From: a bacterium | Lineage (GTDB): Bacteria; Patescibacteria; Saccharimonadia; Saccharimonadales; UBA4665 | Length of the DNA stretch: 7,857 nucleotides | Assembly (NCBI GenBank): GCA_021778165.1 | Contig: JAJYCU010000021.1 | Location: 1-7,857 of the forward strand | Reading direction: 5' to 3' | Shown here: positions 1 to 5,750 of the stretch, in pieces | Layout: each line of letters starts with the position of its first letter | Position numbering within the stretch: position 1 is the first letter of the stretch | The notes under the pieces: generated by a model | The model's input: the letters and a program-made list of their open reading frames with translations, nothing else | Databases searched by the model: none | What the model was told of the DNA's origin: nothing | Program-made: the position numbers and the translations under genes

Positions 1-280
1 TCAAATCATTTGGTTTTGCCCTAACAAATCTACCTTCAACAATAACTTCACTATCCTCATATGAAGATACGGTCACAGTTGCCCCTGCAAGTTGCATAAT
101 ATCACAGCCAATGTTATGTAGCTTATACTTTAATAGATCTCTGTCCGTTTGAGTTAAGTGCATCTCCCTATTTCGTATCAAAAACGCCTTATGGGCGGCA
201 TCTAAAAGTAAACTTAGCCACATAACACCGTTCTGATCAGAAGACTCTAAATCAGGTAAAAGCTCATTACTCGTGTTCAT
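1..280 (-). CDS. Hypothetical protein, N-terminal 93 residues, cut by the left edge
   Basis: An open frame on the minus strand starts with ATG at 280 and continues without a stop through the left edge, so only the N-terminal 93 residues are visible. The protein begins MNTSNELLPDLESSD. It has a mostly helical, charged first part (LLLDAAHKAFLIRNREMHLTQ) followed by a part that looks like beta strands (TVTVSSYEDSEVIVEGRFVR). There is no signal peptide or membrane segment. I do not recognise the family. The start is supported by a TATAAT box only 7 bases before the ATG, which suggests its own promoter and a leaderless message. No Shine-Dalgarno is present. It lies just beyond the toxin-antitoxin pair and may be outside the accessory segment. 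Confidence 0.7.
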   Translation of the reverse strand, partial: MNTSNELLPDLESSDQNGVMWLSLLLDAAHKAFLIRNREMHLTQTDRDLLKYKLHNIGCDIMQLAGATVTVSSYEDSEVIVEGRFVRAKPNDL

Positions 281-287
281 ATTTAAT

Positions 288-315
288 ATTATATAATTAT
301 ATCTGATGATGCCAA
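288..315 (-). promoter_or_regulatory. Predicted promoter of the left-edge gene
   Basis: Read on the minus strand, a TTGGCA box (315 to 310) is followed after 16 bases by a perfect TATAAT (293 to 288). The ATG of the left-edge gene starts 8 bases after the end of the -10 box. Transcription would therefore begin at or within a base or so of the start codon, giving a leaderless mRNA. A second TATAAT (301 to 296) has no matching -35. Confidence 0.55.
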
Positions 316-318
316 TAC

Positions 319-346
319 TGGCTGGCTACAAAGGGCTTGAACTACA
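319..346 (-). repeat. Degenerate tRNA 3'-end-like sequence, possible att remnant
   Basis: On the minus strand these 28 bases read like the T-arm and acceptor end of a tRNA, with GTTCAAGCCC, then GCCA and GCCA at the end. Aligned without gaps to the last 28 bases of the tRNA-Gln gene at 2053-2126, 19 of 28 positions match, and both copies have the same orientation. The T-stem bases do not pair, so it is not a working tRNA end. It overlaps the last codons of the toxin gene. Its place at the far end of the accessory genes from the tRNA fits a decayed direct repeat left by integration. The longest exact run is only 7 bases, so chance similarity remains possible. Confidence 0.35.
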
Positions 347-587
347 AATCTTTGTAAGTCTTTTCATTTCGGAGATCAATTTTAATAATAAAGATCTTGT
401 CATTATTTTTAGAATAAACTATCCTTATCCGATTTTTTCTTACTCGAAATAGATTACTATGCCCTTTTAGTTTTTTAATGTCTAACCCTAGGGTGTCGTC
501 CATTGTAACCCTAAGGATAAGTAACTTAACTAAATTACGCTCTTGTTGGGATAGTTTTGCTAATAACTTTTTAATTTTATCAGCCAT
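342..587 (-). CDS. RelE/ParE-family toxin of a type II toxin-antitoxin pair
   Basis: This 81-residue protein has the layout of the RelE/ParE toxin fold. An N-terminal helical hairpin (about 1-30) is followed by the family core, K39-L-K-G, then the strand pair FRVRKNRIRIVY (47-58) and a last strand IIKIDLRNEKTY (67-78). R50, R55, R73 and Y78 lie where the basic and tyrosine residues of RelE-type ribosome-dependent mRNA interferases usually sit. ParE members of the same fold instead poison gyrase, so the target is not certain. The gene follows the antitoxin gene after 9 bases. It has no Shine-Dalgarno before its ATG, so it is probably translated by coupling to the antitoxin. The length is normal for the family and all visible core segments are intact. 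Confidence 0.85.
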   Translation of the reverse strand: MADKIKKLLAKLSQQERNLVKLLILRVTMDDTLGLDIKKLKGHSNLFRVRKNRIRIVYSKNNDKIFIIKIDLRNEKTYKDL

Positions 588-596
588 AACAATATT

Positions 597-830
597 TTAA
601 TCTAAGGCCTTCAATATATCATTTGCAGATATGCCACCATCAGCTAATTCAGTAAAATCTATAATGGTCGTCCATTGACCCTCATCAGCAATAGGATTTA
701 TCTGGAATATTGGTTTTGAGCGTTTGACTACAGTAAAGCTTTGACCGTTATTAATAGCATCAATATATTTTGGAAATTGATCTCTTAATTGCTTAAGACT
801 TATAGTATTTGCTTGATCTAATGTATTCAT
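597..830 (-). CDS. Phd/YefM-family antitoxin
   Basis: This 77-residue protein matches the Phd/YefM antitoxin pattern. An N-terminal DNA-binding half (about 8-45) carries ISLKQLRDQFPKYIDAINNG and then FTVVKRSKPIFQI, the usual strand-turn-strand after the helix pair. The C-terminal tail (about 53-77, WTTIIDFTELADGG and then a short helix) is the part that in this family wraps and blocks the toxin. It is encoded directly upstream of a RelE/ParE-type toxin in the usual antitoxin-first order. A strong promoter overlapping a perfect inverted repeat sits right at its start, consistent with autorepression by the antitoxin or the antitoxin-toxin complex. The ATG is 6 bases after the -10 box, so the message is probably leaderless. 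Confidence 0.88.
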   Translation of the reverse strand: MNTLDQANTISLKQLRDQFPKYIDAINNGQSFTVVKRSKPIFQINPIADEGQWTTIIDFTELADGGISANDILKALD

Positions 831-833
831 ACT

Positions 834-859
834 TAAAGTTTAACTAAAGATGAACTTTA
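834..859. promoter_or_regulatory. Inverted repeat, likely operator of the toxin-antitoxin operon
   Basis: TAAAGTT at 834-840 and its exact reverse complement AACTTTA at 853-859 are separated by 12 bases. The repeat covers the whole -10 box and the spacer up to the -35 box. The half-site centres are 19 bases apart, about two helical turns, as expected for two bound Phd-type dimers or one dimer pair. Binding here would block RNA polymerase. Autoregulation is inferred from family behaviour. Confidence 0.5.
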
Positions 860-865
860 TGTCAA
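837..865 (-). promoter_or_regulatory. Promoter of the toxin-antitoxin operon
   Basis: On the minus strand a perfect TTGACA (865 to 860) is followed after 17 bases by TAAACT (842 to 837, 4 of 6 consensus). Six bases then separate the -10 box from the antitoxin ATG at 830. The predicted transcription start is the A of the ATG itself, so the mRNA should be leaderless; there is no room for a Shine-Dalgarno. Confidence 0.65.
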
Positions 866-897
866 TAGCTTTAATGGCTGAGCACGTTGGTCTAGAA

Positions 898-1440
898 TTA
901 TTTTGCTTTGCCACCTGATTTGATCTCGATTCTCGGACCATTATGAGTACCTCTTTGTGTTTGTTCAGTTTTTGGGATATAAGTGTCTATGTCAGTAATC
1001 CATATTCTTGCTACGTCATGCCATCTCATTATCTGTCCGAATTTTTTATGCCCTAAATCTTTCCTAATGGCTAGAATTAAATCACCAAAGTACTCCATGC
1101 TATTAATATTCCAGCTTGTGTCACCAGCATCTGCTTGGCTCTGATCATATTTGTACAAGTGTTGCATGTAATCTCCGGTGCATTTTACTACTTCATTAGA
1201 GGCAAAAGTTAGGATTTTCGGAAAATAGTTTTTTAATGTTTCTACGATATTTTCATTATCTAACTTGTTTGATCCACTATATGTGTCATATAAGAACTTT
1301 ACATAACCTGAATAAAGAGCTTGTTTTTTGTTTTTAAGATCCGCTCGTAAGCCTGCGTTTTTAGTATATGACTGTGTAAGGAGTATACTTAATAACCCTG
1401 ACAACCCTGTTAGCAAAACTATCCAAATTGAAGTGTTCAT
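898..1440 (-). CDS. Membrane-anchored conserved protein with AIRKDLGH-type C-terminal domain
   Basis: This 180-residue protein has one hydrophobic segment at the N terminus (about 4-22) followed by a basic stretch (KNAGLRADLKNKK), which suggests an outside N terminus and a cytoplasmic main domain. The rest is helical. It contains LILAIRKDLGHKK (121-133) followed by IWITDID (146-152), a pattern I associate with an uncharacterised widespread family that pairs an N-terminal membrane helix with this domain. No enzymatic motif is visible. The tail (155-180) is polar and probably disordered. The start is supported by AGGAG 9 bases upstream. It follows the 185-residue gene by 12 bases, so the two are almost certainly one operon and may act together, with this protein as the membrane partner. 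A role in stress or defence is only a guess from context. Confidence 0.75.
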   Translation of the reverse strand: MNTSIWIVLLTGLSGLLSILLTQSYTKNAGLRADLKNKKQALYSGYVKFLYDTYSGSNKLDNENIVETLKNYFPKILTFASNEVVKCTGDYMQHLYKYDQSQADAGDTSWNINSMEYFGDLILAIRKDLGHKKFGQIMRWHDVARIWITDIDTYIPKTEQTQRGTHNGPRIEIKSGGKAK

Positions 1441-1449
1441 ACTATACGT

Positions 1450-1454
1450 CTCCT
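1450..1454 (-). promoter_or_regulatory. Shine-Dalgarno of the membrane-anchored protein
   Basis: AGGAG lies 9 bases before the ATG at 1440 and overlaps the TAG stop of the preceding gene. This favours translational coupling. It also contrasts with the leaderless-looking first gene of the same operon. Confidence 0.7.
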
Positions 1455-2010
1455 ATGTAAACAATCTTTTAATTATTTCGGGCAACGCTGCGCCTGCGAT
1501 TGCTGCGAAAGTAGGGTTTGTAGTAATTGATCTAAGCTCGTTTAAAATCTTATTTTTTTCTGGTCCATCTTGCAAAGCTTCTTCGGCTTGGCTTATTATT
1601 GCCAACATTAGCTCCCCAACTTGAATATTGTTTGCGGGGCTATTATCACCGAAGGTAACCGGTCCATTAAATGTTGTTGTTCCAAACTTCGAACTTAGGG
1701 TTGCTTTTGCTTCTTCTTTTTTCTGAATAATGAGTCTGGATTGTGCTTGAGTATCATCGGGATTACGGTTTTGAAGCTCTTTGAGTAACTCTTGGACCTT
1801 TGATATAGCTTCAACATGTATTTGCTGCCCATGCTTATCGGACATTATCATTTGCCCAAACCAGAGTGCATTGTGTAGAACTTGGCTTGTAGCTTCGCCA
1901 AATGGTGCTACAGCCGCTTTAACGTCGTTCTCCCACATGGCTACTGAAGGTGAATCATATTTTTGATTCTTTAGCTTTTCACCTTTATCAATAAGTTCTT
2001 GTAAATTCAT
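1453..2010 (-). CDS. Hypothetical soluble helical protein, first gene of a two-gene cassette
   Basis: The frame can be opened at 2037, but I choose the ATG at 2010 (185 residues), because a perfect TATAAT ends 7 bases before it and would place the mRNA start at this ATG. A start at 2037 would lie upstream of that promoter. The protein has a helical N-terminal part (1-80, MNLQELIDKGEKLKNQKY then AMWENDV), a charged linker helix (90-106) and a glycine/asparagine-rich strand-like piece FNGPVTFGDNSPANN (114-128). A helical C terminus ends in a hydrophobic segment, TFAAIAGAALPEIIKRLF (167-184). That last segment could touch a membrane or a partner. I do not recognise the family and see no catalytic motif. 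It is followed by the membrane-anchored gene after 12 bases. Confidence 0.75.
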   Translation of the reverse strand: MNLQELIDKGEKLKNQKYDSPSVAMWENDVKAAVAPFGEATSQVLHNALWFGQMIMSDKHGQQIHVEAISKVQELLKELQNRNPDDTQAQSRLIIQKKEEAKATLSSKFGTTTFNGPVTFGDNSPANNIQVGELMLAIISQAEEALQDGPEKNKILNELRSITTNPTFAAIAGAALPEIIKRLFT

Positions 2011-2016
2011 ATAATT

Positions 2017-2022
2017 ATTATA
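2017..2022 (-). promoter_or_regulatory. -10 box of the two-gene cassette
   Basis: A perfect TATAAT (2022 to 2017) lies 6 bases before the ATG at 2010. This is the same spacing as in the toxin-antitoxin operon and implies a leaderless transcript. No good -35 box is found at 16-18 bases. That region is occupied by an inverted repeat, so expression may need an activator or come partly from read-through of the tRNA gene. Confidence 0.5.
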
Positions 2023-2031
2023 GAACATTAC

Positions 2032-2048
2032 GGTCACCTTTGGTGATC
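2032..2048. promoter_or_regulatory. Inverted repeat between tRNA-Gln and the cassette
   Basis: GGTCACC (2032-2038) and GGTGATC (2042-2048) form an inverted repeat with 6 of 7 pairs around a 3-base centre. It starts 4 bases past the encoded CCA end of tRNA-Gln and covers the -35 region of the cassette promoter. It is not followed by a T-run on the minus strand, so it is a better candidate for an operator or RNA-processing hairpin than for an intrinsic terminator. Confidence 0.4.
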
Positions 2049-2052
2049 ATCT

Positions 2053-2126
2053 TGGCTGGGAAGAAGGGACTCGAACCCCTGCTGCCGGGACCAAAACCCG
2101 GTGTCCTACCACTAGACGACTTCCCA
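2053..2126 (-). tRNA. tRNA-Gln (anticodon TTG)
   Basis: All cloverleaf parts can be read on the minus strand. The acceptor stem is TGGGAAG pairing with CTTCCCA. The D-arm has TAGTGGTA. The anticodon stem CCGGG/CCCGG encloses the loop TTTTGGT, which gives anticodon TTG and decodes CAA. The T-arm is AGGGG-TTCGAGT-CCCTT (one G-T pair), followed by G73 and an encoded CCA at 2055 to 2053. The variable loop is short (4 bases). The weak first pair position T1-A72 and G73 match bacterial tRNA-Gln. It stands between the core genes and the accessory segment, and its 3' end faces the accessory genes, the usual side for site-specific integration. Confidence 0.96.
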
Positions 2127-2138
2127 ATAACTTAGGTA

Positions 2139-2168
2139 ATTATACAAAACTTCTACCCCTTTAGTCCA
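2139..2168 (-). promoter_or_regulatory. Promoter of tRNA-Gln
   Basis: TGGACT (2168 to 2163) and a perfect TATAAT (2144 to 2139) are separated by 18 bases on the minus strand. The -10 box lies 12 bases before the mature 5' end at 2126, so the predicted 5' leader is only about 5-6 bases. Confidence 0.55.
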
Positions 2169-2219
2169 GTACACCTTAAATGTATGTATTCCAGCACAAG
2201 CATTACCTGTTGCATTTTA

Positions 2220-2225
2220 TATAAT
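2220..2225 (+). promoter_or_regulatory. -10 box of the AI-2E-family gene
   Basis: A perfect TATAAT lies 11 bases before the ATG at 2237, which would give a leader of about 5 bases. I see no convincing -35 box at the usual distance and no Shine-Dalgarno. The stretch 2127-2236 otherwise holds only this and the divergent tRNA promoter. Confidence 0.4.
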
Positions 2226-2236
2226 TAGACTACATA

Positions 2237-3319
2237 ATGACACCTATGGAAGATCAAGGTAGAGATTTAACAATATCTAATAGAACAATATTTAGAATTA
2301 TCATCATTCTGTTAATTACCTACTTACTACTTAAATTATTTACAAAATCATATTATATATTTGAATTAATTTTTCTATCATTCATTTTTGCAATAGCTCT
2401 TAACCCGGTTGTTAGTAAAATATCGCACAGTCTTAGAATCAAAAGTCGAGGAATAGCCACAGGAATTGCTTATATTGTAGTCATTGGCATAATTAGCTAC
2501 ATATTAATTTTAGTTACTCCCTCACTGGCAGAGCAAACAATTAATTACGCAAAGAACTTACCGACTACAATTTCTGATCTTCAAAACCCTAACACCGGTG
2601 CTGGAAGATTTGTTAATAAGTACCATCTAAATAACCAAGTAAATAGTATTCAGGAATATGCAAAATCTCATACTACTAATCTGCATATACCGGTTTTTTC
2701 TACCGCATCAAAGATAGGAAATGTTTTAGAAGCGATTGTAATTGTTTTAGTTTTAACCTTTATGATGCTGGTTGAGGGACCAAAATGGTTGAATTCATAC
2801 ATGAAGATTAGCTTTGGAAAAAGAGATTGGCATGCACGCTTAGCTAAAAAAATGAATCGAATAGTATCAGGATATATTAACGGACAAATTTTATTGGCTC
2901 TAATTGGGGCAGCGTTTAGCTTTGTAACTCTTGCTATAGCCAGCTCCATCTTGAATGTTCAAATTAATACCCTTGCCTTAACGGTAATTATATTTTTTAC
3001 AGGACTAATTCCACTATTTGGTCATATTATTGGCACTATAGTCGTTGTTATTGCCTGTCTTTTTGTATCATGGCCACTAGCTTTAATTATGGCAATTGCA
3101 CTAACATTATATCTTCAAATCGAAAACATTACCTTTCAGCCGTATATACAAGCTAAATATAATGAGATTACACCATTATTAGTATTTATATCAGCTTTAA
3201 TCGGTATTGCGGCTGGAGGCTTATTTGGAGCCTTTATTGCTATACCATTTGCTGGATGTATTAAAGTTGCGATTGAAGAATTTCTAGTTCAAAGAAAACT
3301 AATAGATACGAAGAGCTAG
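2237..3319 (+). CDS. AI-2E transporter family (PerM/TqsA-like) membrane protein
   Basis: This 360-residue protein is typical in length and layout for the AI-2E transporter family. It has hydrophobic segments at about 17-34, 38-56, 72-95, 163-179, 213-237, 245-262, 264-290 and 314-345. A long soluble loop lies between the third and fourth (96-160). The family signature is seen in FFTGLIPLFGHIIGTI (253-268) and in QPYIQAKYNEITPL (301-314), followed by the glycine-rich last segment AAGGLFGAFIAIPFAG. Members export varied solutes (signalling molecules, ions), and the name does not prove autoinducer-2 transport. An in-frame ATG at 2246 is an alternative start; neither has a Shine-Dalgarno. It is the only large plus-strand gene here. 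Its TAG stop overlaps the cysS stop on the other strand. Confidence 0.88.
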   Translation: MTPMEDQGRDLTISNRTIFRIIIILLITYLLLKLFTKSYYIFELIFLSFIFAIALNPVVSKISHSLRIKSRGIATGIAYIVVIGIISYILILVTPSLAEQTINYAKNLPTTISDLQNPNTGAGRFVNKYHLNNQVNSIQEYAKSHTTNLHIPVFSTASKIGNVLEAIVIVLVLTFMMLVEGPKWLNSYMKISFGKRDWHARLAKKMNRIVSGYINGQILLALIGAAFSFVTLAIASSILNVQINTLALTVIIFFTGLIPLFGHIIGTIVVVIACLFVSWPLALIMAIALTLYLQIENITFQPYIQAKYNEITPLLVFISALIGIAAGGLFGAFIAIPFAGCIKVAIEEFLVQRKLIDTKS

Positions 3320-4728
3320 ACTCGATACCAAATCTGATCGTTTTCTGTATCATTTATGCCAATTCCAGTGGATGTCAACTGATCCCTAATAGCATCACTG
3401 TTTTTCCAATCTCTTTCATTTCTTGATGATAGTCGACTCTCTAAAAGAGTTTTTTGGTTAGTTGTTATGTCGTCGACATTAGAAAGATTAAGCCCTAATA
3501 AATTATCCAAAAATTCAAGGAAACTAATAAAATCTGGTAACTGAACTTTGTTTATTCGGCCATTACCGATACTATTGATAAATATGCTTAGTTCAGCCAA
3601 GGCATTAGCTGAATTTAAATCATCATACATTGATGCTTCGATTAAAGATTGGACTTTATTAAAATCTAAGGTCTTAGATTGATTATTCTCATCTACTTGG
3701 AATTTTAATGAAGCAAAGTTTATATAGGATAACAATCTACGGCTAGAAGCTTCTAATTTCTCGAAGCTAAAATCTGTCTGATTACGATAATTACCCTGCA
3801 GTACAAGTAATCTAAAGGATAGAGGATTCTTTGTTCGTTTCAATATGTCATCAAGGGTATAGAAATTATTCAAGGATTTGCTCATTTTTTGGTTATCGAC
3901 TAGTAGATGTTCATTATGAAAGAATAATTTAGCCAGGTATTGGCTGTCTTTATCGGTTGTACTTTGAGCTATTTCATTCTCGTGGTGAGGAAATCTTAAA
4001 TCAATGCCACCTGTGTGTATATCAAAGGGCTGTCCAAGTAGGCTAGTGCTCATAGCCGAGCATTCTATGTGCCATCCCGGTCTCCCTGGATAATTATTAC
4101 CGTCTATTGGAAAATCCCAATAAGGTTCGCCTGTTTTCACGAATTTCCATAGAGCAAAATCATGAATTGTTTGTTTATCATATTCATCATTATTGATTCT
4201 AGACCTAGAAGAATCTGCAGATGAAAAATCTAGATGAGATAATCTACCATATTGTTTCCCACTTTTTCTATATTTATCAATCGAGAAATATATTCCATCA
4301 TCAGATATGTATGCGAAATCACTATCAAGTAATTTATTAATCAGAGCTTGCATTAAGTCAATCGATTCAGTGGCTTTTATAAAAGTATAATTAGCAGTAT
4401 CAATATTAAGTGATGCGATGTCATCCTTGAATTTAGCTTCGAAATCACCAGTTAATTTTAATAATGCATCCATGGGGCTTAAATCAGGATATAATTCATG
4501 GCTTCGTTTTATAGTTTTATCGTCTACATCCGTGATATTAATAACGTGTTTTACCCGAGAGTTAGTTCTAATTACTCGTGCTAGAGTATCAGCATATATA
4601 AATGAGCTTAGATTTCCAATATGGACATTGCTATACACTGTTGGGCCACAAGTATAAATACCAACCCGATTGTCATTAACACAGGTAAATTGTTCTGTTT
4701 TATTAGTTAGGCTATTAAATATATTCAT
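3316..4728 (-). CDS. cysS: Cysteinyl-tRNA synthetase
   Basis: CysRS is a class I synthetase that charges tRNA-Cys with cysteine using ATP in the cytoplasm. The 470-residue protein is complete. It has YTCGPTVYSNVHIGN (25-39) with the HIGH-type motif HIGN at 36-39, and the KMSKS motif at 281-285. All four zinc ligands that recognise the cysteine thiol are present (C27, C223 in WHIEC, H248 and E252 in FPHHENE). The Rossmann fold continues to about 310, followed by the helical DALR-type domain (about 330-415) and the C-terminal anticodon part ending SDAIRDQL...GIGINDTENDQIWYRV. The ATG shares its A with the TAA stop of the DHH gene (TAATG), and no Shine-Dalgarno is visible, so translation is probably by reinitiation. 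The 3' end overlaps the convergent AI-2E gene by 4 bases. Confidence 0.97.
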   Translation of the reverse strand: MNIFNSLTNKTEQFTCVNDNRVGIYTCGPTVYSNVHIGNLSSFIYADTLARVIRTNSRVKHVINITDVDDKTIKRSHELYPDLSPMDALLKLTGDFEAKFKDDIASLNIDTANYTFIKATESIDLMQALINKLLDSDFAYISDDGIYFSIDKYRKSGKQYGRLSHLDFSSADSSRSRINNDEYDKQTIHDFALWKFVKTGEPYWDFPIDGNNYPGRPGWHIECSAMSTSLLGQPFDIHTGGIDLRFPHHENEIAQSTTDKDSQYLAKLFFHNEHLLVDNQKMSKSLNNFYTLDDILKRTKNPLSFRLLVLQGNYRNQTDFSFEKLEASSRRLLSYINFASLKFQVDENNQSKTLDFNKVQSLIEASMYDDLNSANALAELSIFINSIGNGRINKVQLPDFISFLEFLDNLLGLNLSNVDDITTNQKTLLESRLSSRNERDWKNSDAIRDQLTSTGIGINDTENDQIWYRV

Positions 4729-5750
4729 TATTTTTTAGGTAAATTATCGAGTAATTCTTCTGTATATTTTATACACTCTGATTTAATTTTATCTAATGAT
4801 TTTTTTTGATCTGCTCCAATTTTAAAGCCACTCGCGTATATGTGCCCCCCACCATTGAAATGCTCAGCCAGCATCTTGGCTATGGGAGCGCTTGTATTAC
4901 AACGTATTTTGGCTGTAATATGACCATCTTGATAGTCTTTAAAGGCTATGGCTATCATAGTACCCTCAGCAGAGCGCATCTCATCCATGACCAGCATGGG
5001 TGGGTTATAGGCATTCGAATATTGCTTAATTTCTTCCCAGGGTATGGTTATAACGGCGATTGAATTATTCCTATAAAACTCGATTCGTTGCAATAGCCTG
5101 CCCTTATAACTAATGAGTTCAGGACTTTTCCTACTTAAATTGCGTCTAGCTTCATCTAAGAAAGTTAAATCAACGTCTAGGTCAACCAACTCAGCAATCA
5201 CCCGGATTGTAGCTGAGGTTGTGCTTTCAGCCACTAAACCCAAAGTATCTGACATAATGGCCACCGCTAAGGCTCGAGCAGCATCAATATTTAGCTGATA
5301 CTTAAGTTTTTTTGACATATTATAGATTAACTCACCGGTAGCTGATATGTCCTCAATAATTTGAAGGGTTGCAAAGTCAATTAAATTTTCATTTTCGATT
5401 TGATGATGGTCGATAACAATTAATGGTTTTTTCTTTAAATAATTTATGTCACCATTTTTAACGCTATTATCGAGTAGTGTAATGCTACTACAGTCAACAA
5501 CAATAGACATATCAAAGCTTTTTGGTAAGTCACGGCTGACTTTATCCCAGCCACTTAGGTACTTGAGATAACTCGGTATATCTACGCGGCAATACAAATA
5601 AGTTTCCTTACCCATGTCGCCTAAAATCTGTTCGAGCGCCAAAGCACTGCCTAAGCTATCACCATCTGGATTATCCGCTTGAATAATCAAAATTTTATTA
5701 GCACTGTCAATTAATTTTTCAAATTGTCTCAATTTGTCATCTAATTTCAT
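4728..5750 (-). CDS. DHH/DHHA1 phosphoesterase, NrnA-like
   Basis: This 340-residue protein has the full DHH-DHHA1 layout of NrnA-type enzymes, which degrade short oligonucleotides (nanoRNA) and, in some members, pAp or cyclic dinucleotide products, using manganese. Visible motifs are NPDGDSLGS (27-35), VVDCSS (84-89), the name-giving DHH (114-116), MSDT (166-169) and the DHHA1 substrate-binding GGGH (300-303). Odd point: motif I is normally HxxPDGD, but here A25 stands where the histidine metal ligand is expected, with D26 next to it. The other motifs are intact, so activity with a changed metal site is likelier than loss. The ATG overlaps the recR stop as ATGA. A GAGGA 12 bases upstream is a weak, distant Shine-Dalgarno. 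The precise substrate cannot be told from sequence. Confidence 0.9.
   Translation of the reverse strand: MKLDDKLRQFEKLIDSANKILIIQADNPDGDSLGSALALEQILGDMGKETYLYCRVDIPSYLKYLSGWDKVSRDLPKSFDMSIVVDCSSITLLDNSVKNGDINYLKKKPLIVIDHHQIENENLIDFATLQIIEDISATGELIYNMSKKLKYQLNIDAARALAVAIMSDTLGLVAESTTSATIRVIAELVDLDVDLTFLDEARRNLSRKSPELISYKGRLLQRIEFYRNNSIAVITIPWEEIKQYSNAYNPPMLVMDEMRSAEGTMIAIAFKDYQDGHITAKIRCNTSAPIAKMLAEHFNGGGHIYASGFKIGADQKKSLDKIKSECIKYTEELLDNLPKK

Noticed and set aside
327..356. 7-base inverted repeat TACAAAG/CTTTGTA with a 16-base loop at the toxin gene end, considered as a terminator
   Set aside because: The stem is AT-rich, the loop is long, and no T-run follows on the minus strand. The direct repeat CTACAAA (326-332 and 342-348) nearby is short and may be chance.
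1328..1624. Plus-strand open frame of 98 codons
   Set aside because: It is antisense to the ends of both cassette genes, with no Shine-Dalgarno or family signature; a shadow frame.
1453..2037. Longer start at 2037 for the 185-residue protein
   Set aside because: The extra nine residues (MTVMFYNNY) are encoded over the TATAAT box and the flank of the inverted repeat. The ATG at 2010 fits the promoter and the helical start better.
2668..2949. Minus-strand open frame of 93 codons inside the AI-2E gene
   Set aside because: It lies wholly within a well-supported membrane protein gene and has no recognisable product.
4418..5298. Plus-strand open frames opposite cysS and the DHH gene
   Set aside because: They are antisense to strongly conserved motifs (HIGN and the DHH domain), with no start signals; shadow frames.
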